Source of the DNA: Sphingomonas sp.
Lineage (GTDB): Bacteria; Pseudomonadota; Alphaproteobacteria; Sphingomonadales; Sphingomonadaceae
NCBI GenBank assembly: GCA_025936675.1
Contig: JAICSX010000049.1
Coordinates: 1 to 14,014 of the forward strand
DNA length: 14,014 bases
Direction of reading: 5' to 3'
Part shown: positions 7,346-13,296 of the stretch, piece after piece
How positions within the stretch are numbered: the stretch's first letter is position 1
How the letters are laid out: every line of letters begins with the position of its first letter
Notes under the pieces: generated by a model
Told to the model about the DNA's origin: nothing
The model's database searches: none
The model's input: the letters and a program-made list of their open reading frames with translations, nothing else
Program-made: the position numbers and the translations under genes

Positions 7346-8460
7346 GCGTCGAGCTTCTCCTGCGCGACTGCATGGGTGGCGATGCGCTTGCATGCGTCCA
7401 CCACCTCATGCTGCGTGGTGTAGCGCCCGAAACCGAGCCGGATCGAGGAACGTGCCTCGCGATAGTCGAGTCCCAGTGCTCGAAGTACATGACTAGGCCG
7501 GCCCGACCCGCTCGCACACGCCGATCCAAGCGAGAAGGCAATGTCGCGCAAATCGGCCAAAAGTCTTGCTGCATCAACGCCTTCTCGGCGAATGTTCAAA
7601 TTGCCATGATACCGGCACTCAGCACAACCGTTGATCGTCCATCCCGGTCCGAGCGCGTGGATGGCCGCCTTCCACAGCTTCTGGACATGGTCGTAGTCGC
7701 GCGTGCAGCGCTCCTCTGCGAGCTTGGCTGCCGCGCCAAAGCCGACGCAGAGCGCCGGGGACAATGTGCCCGAGCGAAGCCCCTGCTCCTGTCCGCCGCC
7801 ATGGATCAGGGGTGCGGGTTCCTTGCCGTTGCGCATCCACAAGGCCCCGATCCCTTTCGGTCCGTGGATCTTGTGCGCCGACACCGCGACGAGATCCGGT
7901 CCTTGCCACAGGTCGAGCCTTCCGAACGCCTGCACGGCGTCGCAAAGCATCAACGCGCCGGCTTTATGTGCCATATCGGAAATCTCTGAGATCGGCTGGG
8001 TGACGCCAATCTCATTGTTCACCATCATCACAGCGACGAGCAGCACGCGCTCGTCGAGCTCGCGTTCGAGCAACGAGAGATCGAGCCGCCCATTGGGCTT
8101 CACCGGCAGCACCGTGAGGTCAACGCCCTGTCCCGCCAGCCACTCGCAAGTGTCGAGCACCGCCGCATGCTCGGTCGCCGCCGTGATAATCCGGTTGCGG
8201 CCCTTCGGCGCGTTCTCGACGCTTCCCTTCAATGCCCAGTTGATCGCTTCGGTTGCGCTTCCGGTAAAGGCGATGCTCCCGCCCTTGAGGCCCATTGCCT
8301 TCTCGACCTGCTTCCGCGCGGCTTCGATGGCGGCGGCGGCCTCATGGCCCCATCGCGAGGGCGAGTGCGGGTTGGCAAACCGGTCCTCGATCCAGGGATG
8401 CATCGCCTTCGCCACTTCAGGCGCAACCGGCGTCGTCGCCTGGTAATCGAGGTAGATCAT
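7342..8460 (-). CDS. Cysteine desulfurase, class I (NifS/IscS family), second of tandem pair
   Basis: A PLP enzyme of 372 residues that converts cysteine to alanine and passes the sulfur on as a persulfide for Fe-S clusters or thio-modification. It shows the YLDYQATTP opening, H98 in TEHAAVLD, the ligand segment LCDAVQAFG, PLP lysine K197 in SAHKIHGPKG, and catalytic C315 in SLGSACASGSG, which sits in the longer loop of class I enzymes. ATG 8460 overlaps the upstream gene's stop as ATGA. The ferredoxin start overlaps its own stop as GTGA. It is not a duplicate copy of the upstream desulfurase: the two differ widely outside the motifs. IscS versus NifS subtype cannot be decided from sequence alone. 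Confidence 0.95.
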   Translation of the reverse strand: MIYLDYQATTPVAPEVAKAMHPWIEDRFANPHSPSRWGHEAAAAIEAARKQVEKAMGLKGGSIAFTGSATEAINWALKGSVENAPKGRNRIITAATEHAAVLDTCEWLAGQGVDLTVLPVKPNGRLDLSLLERELDERVLLVAVMMVNNEIGVTQPISEISDMAHKAGALMLCDAVQAFGRLDLWQGPDLVAVSAHKIHGPKGIGALWMRNGKEPAPLIHGGGQEQGLRSGTLSPALCVGFGAAAKLAEERCTRDYDHVQKLWKAAIHALGPGWTINGCAECRYHGNLNIRREGVDAARLLADLRDIAFSLGSACASGSGRPSHVLRALGLDYREARSSIRLGFGRYTTQHEVVDACKRIATHAVAQEKLDA

Positions 8461-9524
8461 GCGGCCTGAGCTCGCGCACGGCTGGCGATCTTGCGCCACT
8501 CTGCGAGGAAGCGGTCGACGTCCTGCTCGCTCGTCGAGGACCCAAAGCTAATCCGGAGGAATCCCGCTGCGACATCAGCCGGGACTCCCATCGCCGCCAA
8601 GACGGAGCTGCTCTTCATCGCCCCGGATGAGCAGGCGCTTCCAGCGGATACTGCTATCCCCGCGAGGTCGAACTGCACGAGGAGCGACGCGCTCGCACCA
8701 CCCGGCAGCGAGACCGCGCCGATGGTGGCGATGCGCGGACTGTCTTCTGCGATGACGATGCCGCCGGCGTTCTTGACGCCCTCCTCGAGACGCTCTCTGA
8801 GACTTGTGAGCCGGTCGAGGCCCCACGCGCGGGCAGCCAAGGCGGCCGCGAATGCCAGCGCGTTCGGCGCGTCCTGGGTACCACGGCGGTAGCCCTTCTC
8901 CTGCCCTCCGACCGCTTCGAGCGTCGCCAGGTCGCGGACTAGCAAGACTCCCACGCCCGGCGGGCCGCCAAGCTTATGTCCGCAGGCTGCGATGAAGTCC
9001 GCATCAGGAAGCGGCAGCTTCCCGGCCGACTGGGCGCAATCGGCGAGCAGCAACGAGCCGGCATCGCGGATTCGGGGCGCCAGCCGGTCCAGTGACTGGA
9101 TGACACCAGTCTCGTTGTTCACATGCTGAATCGCTATCAGCGCCGGCCCCTGGGCGAGCTGCACGTCGAGCGCTGCTTCATCGACCAGTCCGTCACGACC
9201 GACGGGGATGACTGCCGAGCTGGGACCCATCGCGAACGGGACGATCGCGTGCTCGGTTGCCGAATGCGCACGTTGCGGGACGCGTGCACGCCGGCCCGCA
9301 ATCTCGATCGCTTCGCTGGCGCCGCTGGTGAAGATGACGTCATGACGCCACCCGAGCACGTCCGCGATCGTCGCCCGCGCTTCCTCGAGCAAGGCCCTTG
9401 CCGCGCGTCCCTCTGCGTGCGGCGAGCTAGGATTGGCCCAAGAGTCGAGGCCACGCTGCAGCGCGGCGCGCGCCTGCGGCAGCACCGGAGTCGTCGCCGC
9501 ATGGTCGAGGTAGAGGCGCTCCAT
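8457..9524 (-). CDS. Cysteine desulfurase, class I (NifS/IscS family), first of tandem pair
   Basis: A 355-residue PLP enzyme with the same fold and reaction as its downstream neighbour. It shows the LYLDHAATTP opening (4-13), H92 in TEHAIVPF, D162 in LADCAQSAGKL, PLP lysine K184 in CGHKLGGPPG, the RRGTQDAPN segment, and catalytic C298 in SAGSACSSGAM. I chose ATG 9524 because the family motif begins at residue 4; a longer frame to 9743 would overlap the divergent hydrolase. It is the first gene of a three-gene unit (desulfurase, desulfurase, ferredoxin) with 4-bp overlaps, transcribed from the palindrome-bearing intergenic region 9525-9641. Slightly shorter than typical IscS (about 400 residues). 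Confidence 0.94.
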   Translation of the reverse strand: MERLYLDHAATTPVLPQARAALQRGLDSWANPSSPHAEGRAARALLEEARATIADVLGWRHDVIFTSGASEAIEIAGRRARVPQRAHSATEHAIVPFAMGPSSAVIPVGRDGLVDEAALDVQLAQGPALIAIQHVNNETGVIQSLDRLAPRIRDAGSLLLADCAQSAGKLPLPDADFIAACGHKLGGPPGVGVLLVRDLATLEAVGGQEKGYRRGTQDAPNALAFAAALAARAWGLDRLTSLRERLEEGVKNAGGIVIAEDSPRIATIGAVSLPGGASASLLVQFDLAGIAVSAGSACSSGAMKSSSVLAAMGVPADVAAGFLRISFGSSTSEQDVDRFLAEWRKIASRARAQAA

Positions 9525-9573
9525 GCTGCTCAAAACCCGCGCTTTCCTGCCAATTGCCACATCAATGCCCGCC

Positions 9574-9612
9574 CCTATATAGGACCCGACGCCGCTACGC
9601 ACCCGCGTAGCG
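9574..9612. promoter_or_regulatory. Two palindromes in the divergent hydrolase/desulfurase promoter region
   Basis: CCTATATAGG (9574-9583) is a perfect 10-bp palindrome whose TATATA core could be a -10 box in either direction. CGCTACGC-ACCC-GCGTAGCG (9593-9612) is a perfect 8-bp inverted repeat with a 4-base centre, 29 bp before the hydrolase ATG. The second looks like an operator or a 5' leader hairpin. It does not match the IscR or RirA sites I know, so the regulator is unknown. Confidence 0.45.
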
Positions 9613-9641
9613 CCACCTAATTCGCGAGCACCACCACTTCC

Positions 9642-10325
9642 ATGCCTGAAGTCATTTTCCCAGGACCCGAGGGACGCCTCGAAGGACGATTCCATCCCGG
9701 CACCCGTCCCCGCGCTCCGGTCGCGCTGATCCTGCATTCGCATCCGCAGGCCGGCGGCACGATGAATAACAAGATCGTCCAGCTGCTCTACCAGACCTTC
9801 GTCAAGCGCGGCTTCGCGACATTGCGGTTCAATTTCCGCGGAGTCGGCAAGAGCCAGGGCATCTTCGACAACGGCATCGGCGAGCTATCCGACGCAGCCT
9901 CTGCGCTCGACTGGGTGCAGCAAATCCATCCCGAGGCCGAGACGACCTGGGTCGCGGGCGTCAGCTTCGGCGCGTGGATCGGCATGCAGCTGCTGATGCG
10001 GCGGCCCGAAATCCGCGGCTTCATCTCGATCGCGCCGCCGGCGAACATGTACGACTTCAGCTTCCTCGCCCCCTGTCCCTCGTCGGGAATCATTATCCAG
10101 GGCGAAGCCGACGAGGTGGTCACACCAAGCGCGGTCCAGAAGCTCGTCGACAAGCTCCGGACCCAGCGCCACATCACCATCCATCACGACGTGATCCCGT
10201 CGGCGAACCATTTCTTCGCCAATGAGCTCGACCTCTTGATGAAATCGGTCGACGAATATCTGGACATGCGCCTCGCGACCGACCCGATTAAGCCGGCTAT
10301 ACCGTCCAGATCATCACGTTCATGA
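9642..10325 (+). CDS. Alpha/beta hydrolase
   Basis: A 227-residue serine hydrolase-fold protein. It shows the oxyanion segment LHSHPQAGGTMNN (31-43), the FNFRGVGKSQG strand-turn, nucleophile S108 in GVSFG, acid D157 in QGEADEVV, and H190 in SANHFF, a complete triad in the right order and spacing. The length and motifs match the short dienelactone-hydrolase-like esterase/thioesterase group widespread in proteobacteria; the substrate is unknown. ATG 9642 is followed directly by the conserved VIFPGPEGRLEGRF start. It is divergent from the cysteine desulfurase operon, sharing a 117-bp region. Its 3' end overlaps a small convergent gene by 29 bp. Confidence 0.92.
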   Translation: MPEVIFPGPEGRLEGRFHPGTRPRAPVALILHSHPQAGGTMNNKIVQLLYQTFVKRGFATLRFNFRGVGKSQGIFDNGIGELSDAASALDWVQQIHPEAETTWVAGVSFGAWIGMQLLMRRPEIRGFISIAPPANMYDFSFLAPCPSSGIIIQGEADEVVTPSAVQKLVDKLRTQRHITIHHDVIPSANHFFANELDLLMKSVDEYLDMRLATDPIKPAIPSRSSRS

Positions 10326-10464
10326 CGATGACTAGCGCCGCGACCATCATCAGGATGCCGCGCAATCTCGTCTGACGCTTGAACGCCAGCTTCGCCCCGC
10401 CGGCGAGCAGAAGGAAGCTCGCGACCATCGCCAAGCCCATGGCGAAAGACGAAAAATTGTTCAT
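10297..10464 (-). CDS. Small membrane protein of 55 residues
   Basis: The frame from ATG 10464 to TAG 10297 encodes two hydrophobic helices, about residues 5-25 (ending LLLAGGAKLAF) and 36-54 (GILMMVAALVIVMNVMIWTV), joined by a basic KRQTRLRG loop. That is a clean two-helix hairpin topology with positive-inside charge. I recall similar short proteins next to this hydrolase in sphingomonads but cannot confirm it. The 3' end overlaps the hydrolase gene on the other strand by 29 bp. No strong ribosome binding site is visible. Function unknown. Confidence 0.7.
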   Translation of the reverse strand: MNNFSSFAMGLAMVASFLLLAGGAKLAFKRQTRLRGILMMVAALVIVMNVMIWTV

Positions 10465-10517
10465 TTCATCGGCCTGGTTTCACCAAGACTTAACCAAGAT
10501 CGCCGAAAAGCGGTCTC

Positions 10518-10772
10518 ATGCCGAAGGCTGACCAGCAGGCGCGCCTCGACGAGGCGTTCGAGCGGATCGAGGAGACCATCCTGCCGTGCATCGCAATGAT
10601 GCTCGACACGCTGATCGACGCCTCCGAGTCCGTCGCCGCCGAGGAACGCCGCTTCCTCGCCGCCGAGCTCAAGACGCTTGCCGCCGAGCTCGAGGAGCTG
10701 ACCAAGGCTGTCGAGCGCTCCAGCCCTATGCATGTGGAACCCGGTGAGTATAAAGCGCGCAACGTCGCCTAA
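10518..10772 (+). CDS. Small helical protein of 84 residues, unknown function
   Basis: I do not recognise it. Residues about 5-68 are predicted by eye to be mostly helical with heptad-like leucines and alternating charges (for example EERRFLAAELKTLAAELEEL), so a short coiled coil is likely. One cysteine (C24) and no catalytic motif are visible. No signal peptide or membrane helix, so cytosolic. The ATG at 10518 is the only reasonable start. It is convergent with the dehydratase gene, the two stop codons overlapping by 4 bp (10769-10772). Confidence 0.6.
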   Translation: MPKADQQARLDEAFERIEETILPCIAMMLDTLIDASESVAAEERRFLAAELKTLAAELEELTKAVERSSPMHVEPGEYKARNVA

Positions 10773-11707
10773 GCGGCTTCCGCGATGATCCGGGCGTGAA
10801 GTGCTGGATCGACGTTTCCACCCGATAGGACCACGACCGTATCCTCCACTGGTGGAATTTTGCCGGCGAGCAATGCTGCGAGGCCAACAGCCGCGCCTGG
10901 TTCAACGACCAAACCATGCGTTGCCCAGGCGTAGCGGATTGCGGCGGCCACTTCGCCGTCGCTGACGGAAAGAGCACGGGCGCTGCGATCCCGAAGGATT
11001 CCAAAGGTGATCGGCGACACGCGCGGGGTCATGATGGCATCGCAGAAGGTGTCGGGCGCATCCGATGCGACGGGAACAATCTCTCCCAGCTCGAGCGAGC
11101 GCCCCATGTCGTCCCAGCCTTCCGGCTCGACGACGACGATCTCGGCGTCGGGAACCGCAAGCGCGATCCCTGCCGCCAACCCGCCGCCGCCGCACGGGAT
11201 GAAGATGCGCTTTGGCGAGCGGCCAAGCTGCTCGACGATCTCGAGGCCCGCAGTGCCCTGGCCGGCGACGATCGCCCGATCGTCGAAGCTCGGCACCACC
11301 GTCGCGCCGCTCTCTCCGGCGATGCGGCCTGCAATCTCCTCGCGGCTTTCCGTGCGGCGGTCGTAGAACACGATCTCTGCCCCTTCGGCGCGGGTGCCTT
11401 CGACCTTCACCTGCGGCGCATCGGCCGGCATCACGATGACCGCTTGAATCCCGAGCCTTTTTGCTGCGATTGCGACCCCGCGCGCGTGATTGCCCGACGA
11501 GAAGGCCACCACTCCCCGCTCCTGCTCCTTCGGCGAAAGCTGAAGCAGCCGATTGGTCGCACCCCGCAGCTTGAATGCGCCGCCGGTCTGCAGGCACTCG
11601 CATTTAAGCCAGACCCGCTGACCGTTAATATTGCTCTCGATCAGCGGCGTGCGTTGCACGAATCCCTCGATCCGCGCGGCAGCTTCGACAACATCCCGCA
11701 GCGTCAA
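10769..11707 (-). CDS. Threonine/serine dehydratase-like PLP enzyme (fold II)
   Basis: A 312-residue PLP enzyme of the threonine dehydratase / serine racemase group. It shows PLP lysine K46 in TGGAFKLRGA, the substrate segment SSGNHA (70-75), phosphate-binding GGGG (173-176), and the C-terminal LSGGNVDP (294-301). There is no C-terminal ACT domain, so it is the short, catabolic or racemase-like type rather than isoleucine-regulated IlvA. Expected reaction: deamination of threonine or serine to a 2-oxo acid, or serine racemisation. The start is uncertain: no in-frame ATG or GTG follows the TGA at 11740, so TTG 11707 is used, while a strong AAAAGGTGA lies further upstream. It is divergent from the decarboxylase gene. 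Confidence 0.9.
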   Translation of the reverse strand: MTLRDVVEAAARIEGFVQRTPLIESNINGQRVWLKCECLQTGGAFKLRGATNRLLQLSPKEQERGVVAFSSGNHARGVAIAAKRLGIQAVIVMPADAPQVKVEGTRAEGAEIVFYDRRTESREEIAGRIAGESGATVVPSFDDRAIVAGQGTAGLEIVEQLGRSPKRIFIPCGGGGLAAGIALAVPDAEIVVVEPEGWDDMGRSLELGEIVPVASDAPDTFCDAIMTPRVSPITFGILRDRSARALSVSDGEVAAAIRYAWATHGLVVEPGAAVGLAALLAGKIPPVEDTVVVLSGGNVDPALHARIIAEAA

Positions 11708-11787
11708 ATCGGGCGCTTTAGATAAGTCGTTGATAATTCACCTTTTCGATTAGCCGTTTCAGATCAGCGACATACGGTCACCAAATC

Positions 11788-11804
11788 TTTAGCTCCTGGC
11801 TAAA
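11788..11804. promoter_or_regulatory. Palindrome upstream of the decarboxylase promoter, possible operator
   Basis: TTTAGC-TCCTG-GCTAAA is a perfect 6-bp inverted repeat ending 5 nt before the proposed -35 box at 11810. A direct repeat AATCTTTA (11784-11791 and 11806-11813) flanks it. Between two divergent genes this is a natural place for a regulator, but none is identified. Confidence 0.4.
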
Positions 11805-11809
11805 CAATC

Positions 11810-11838
11810 TTTACAGCAGGAATCGCCACACATATATC
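11810..11838 (+). promoter_or_regulatory. Probable promoter of the decarboxylase gene
   Basis: TTTACA (11810-11815), a 17-nt spacer, then TATATC (11833-11838). This predicts transcription start near 11845 and a leader of about 70 nt holding the hairpin at 11856-11908. Confidence 0.5.
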
Positions 11839-11853
11839 GCGCTCCGCTGCCCC

Positions 11854-11889
11854 ATGGGACTTCCAACCGCAAGGCAGCTTTCGTGTTGA
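11854..11889 (+). CDS. Possible 11-codon upstream ORF in the decarboxylase leader
   Basis: ATG 11854 to TGA 11887 would encode MGLPTARQLSC. It is in the same frame as the decarboxylase and ends 24 nt before its start. Its first codons make up the 5' arm of the leader hairpin, so a translating ribosome would open the stem and free the downstream ribosome binding site. There is no ribosome binding site before this ATG, which would lie only about 9 nt from the predicted RNA 5' end. It may not be translated. Confidence 0.2.
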   Translation: MGLPTARQLSC

Positions 11890-11908
11890 ACTACCTGTTG
11901 GAGGTCCC
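11856..11908 (+). promoter_or_regulatory. Leader hairpin sequestering the decarboxylase ribosome binding site (speF-like RNA element)
   Basis: GGGACTTCCAAC (11856-11867) pairs over all 12 positions (one G-U) with GTTGGAGGTCCC (11897-11908) around a 29-nt loop. The GGAGG ribosome binding site of the decarboxylase (11900-11904) lies inside the 3' arm, so the closed stem should block translation. A conserved RNA motif named speF is known upstream of ornithine decarboxylase-family genes in alphaproteobacteria, and gene and position fit. I cannot verify the covariance model, and the element may extend beyond this hairpin. Confidence 0.6.
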
Positions 11909-11913
11909 TTGAG

Positions 11914-13143
11914 TTGCACAAGCATCATCGCGCGCTGGGGCTAGCGTCCGCCCCGTCCGGCAGCCGGGGGGCTGCCGCTATCGCCAAGATGCGCCCGGTC
12001 CAGCCGGTTACGCTGCTACGTCCGCACGCTGCGCGTCGCGCCGCCCGCTTCTTCGTCGAGAAGTTCCCGGGGCGGTCGCTCTATGCGGTCAAGGCCAACC
12101 CTTCTCCCGACCTGCTCCAGATCCTCTGGAGCGAGGGCGTCACGCATTACGATGTTGCCTCGATTGGCGAGGTGCGTCTCGTTCACGAGGCGCTGCCCGA
12201 GGCCGTGCTCTGCTTCATGCACCCCGTAAAGGCCCAGGAAGCGATCGCCGAAGCCTATTTCGACCACGGCGTCCGGACCTTCAGCCTCGATACGCTCGAG
12301 GAACTGGAGAAGATCGTTCGCGCAACCGCGAATGACGGAGTTCCGGCATCGGATCTCAACCTGCTGGTCCGCATCAGCGTAAGCTCGGAGCATGCCAAGC
12401 TCAGCCTTGCAGCGAAGTTCGGCGCCGCGGCGAATGAGGTCAGCGCGCTGCTGATGGCCGCTCGCCAGGCGGCCGACGCGCTCGGCATCTGCTTCCACGT
12501 TGGCAGCCAGGCGATGACTCCGGCGGCCTTTGCCGAAGCGATGACCCGCGTCCGCGACGCGATCGTCGAGGCAGCGGTCACCGTCGACATCCTCGACGTG
12601 GGCGGAGGCTTTCCCTCCTCCTATCCCGGCATGGAGCCGCCACCGCTGGAGACCTATTTTTCGGTTATCCACCAGGCTTTCGAAGCACTGCCGATCAGTT
12701 ATTCGGCCGAGCTCTGGTGCGAGCCAGGACGTGCGCTCTGTGCCGAATATGCGAGCGTCCTCGTGCGCGTCGAAAAGCGCCGCGGCGATGAGCTCTACAT
12801 CAACGACGGCGCCTATGGCGCTTTGTTCGATGCCGCGCATATCGGCTGGCGCTATCCGGTACGGCTGATCCGTGACGAGCGCTCACGGGTCCGTCCGGCG
12901 GAGTTCAGCTTCTATGGTCCGACCTGCGACGATCTCGATCACATGACCGGTCCGTTCGAGCTGCCGGGGGACGTCGCTGCCGGCGATTATATCGAGATCG
13001 GCATGCTCGGCGCCTATGGCTGCGCCATGCGCACCCAGTTCAACGGCTTCGGCGCGGTCGAGTTCGTGATCGTCGAGGACGAGCCGATGGCGAGCCTCTA
13101 CGGCGCCAAGCAGGCGGCGCGGTCCAAGATCGTGAAGTTCTAG
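11914..13143 (+). CDS. Ornithine/lysine decarboxylase-like fold-III PLP enzyme
   Basis: A 409-residue alanine-racemase-fold decarboxylase. It shows PLP lysine K60 in LYAVKANPSP, H195 in FHVGSQ, the GGGFPSSYPG phosphate loop, E270 in WCEPGRAL, and catalytic C338-D339 in YGPTCDDLDHM. The TCDDLD motif is that of ornithine decarboxylases rather than diaminopimelate decarboxylases, so the likely product is putrescine; some relatives also accept lysine. The start is TTG 11914, with GGAGG 9 nt upstream; no ATG precedes M26. Expression is probably controlled by the leader hairpin. A deoxyhypusine-synthase-like gene follows in the same direction after 153 bp, suggesting homospermidine synthesis. Confidence 0.92.
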   Translation: MHKHHRALGLASAPSGSRGAAAIAKMRPVQPVTLLRPHAARRAARFFVEKFPGRSLYAVKANPSPDLLQILWSEGVTHYDVASIGEVRLVHEALPEAVLCFMHPVKAQEAIAEAYFDHGVRTFSLDTLEELEKIVRATANDGVPASDLNLLVRISVSSEHAKLSLAAKFGAAANEVSALLMAARQAADALGICFHVGSQAMTPAAFAEAMTRVRDAIVEAAVTVDILDVGGGFPSSYPGMEPPPLETYFSVIHQAFEALPISYSAELWCEPGRALCAEYASVLVRVEKRRGDELYINDGAYGALFDAAHIGWRYPVRLIRDERSRVRPAEFSFYGPTCDDLDHMTGPFELPGDVAAGDYIEIGMLGAYGCAMRTQFNGFGAVEFVIVEDEPMASLYGAKQAARSKIVKF

Positions 13144-13145
13144 CA

Positions 13146-13280
13146 TCTCCCCTCCCGCTTGCGGGGGGGGGTATTGGGGGTGGGCCTGTCCCCCCGCAGA
13201 GGAATGACGGCCAATAGCCGGTCCAGCCGAGGACCAAAGGAACAACCCACCCCTGGCCCTCCTGCACGCGGGAGGGGAAG
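13146..13280. repeat. Large inverted repeat between the decarboxylase and the synthase gene
   Basis: The left arm (13146-13187) contains CCCCTCCCGC, a run of G and GGGGGTGGGC. The right arm (13244-13280) reads back as the imperfect complement, with AACCCACCCC and GCGGGAGGGG. The whole is a 135-bp palindromic unit with a centre of about 55 bp, typical of the paired REP/MITE-like repeats scattered in sphingomonads. It fills nearly all the space between the two genes and would form a long hairpin in a shared transcript. Confidence 0.7.
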
Positions 13281-13296
13281 CTATTGGAGCATGAGA

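Noticed and set aside
7703..8446. A 247-codon plus-strand frame opposite the second cysteine desulfurase
   Set aside because: Its Ser/Arg/Pro-rich content is typical of a shadow frame; the minus-strand enzyme has complete catalytic motifs.
9525..9743. N-terminal extension of the first cysteine desulfurase
   Set aside because: The extra 73 residues have no family counterpart and would overlap the divergent hydrolase and the promoter region.
12016..12840. A 274-codon minus-strand frame opposite the decarboxylase
   Set aside because: Shadow of the decarboxylase gene; no domain, and the true frame has all active-site residues.
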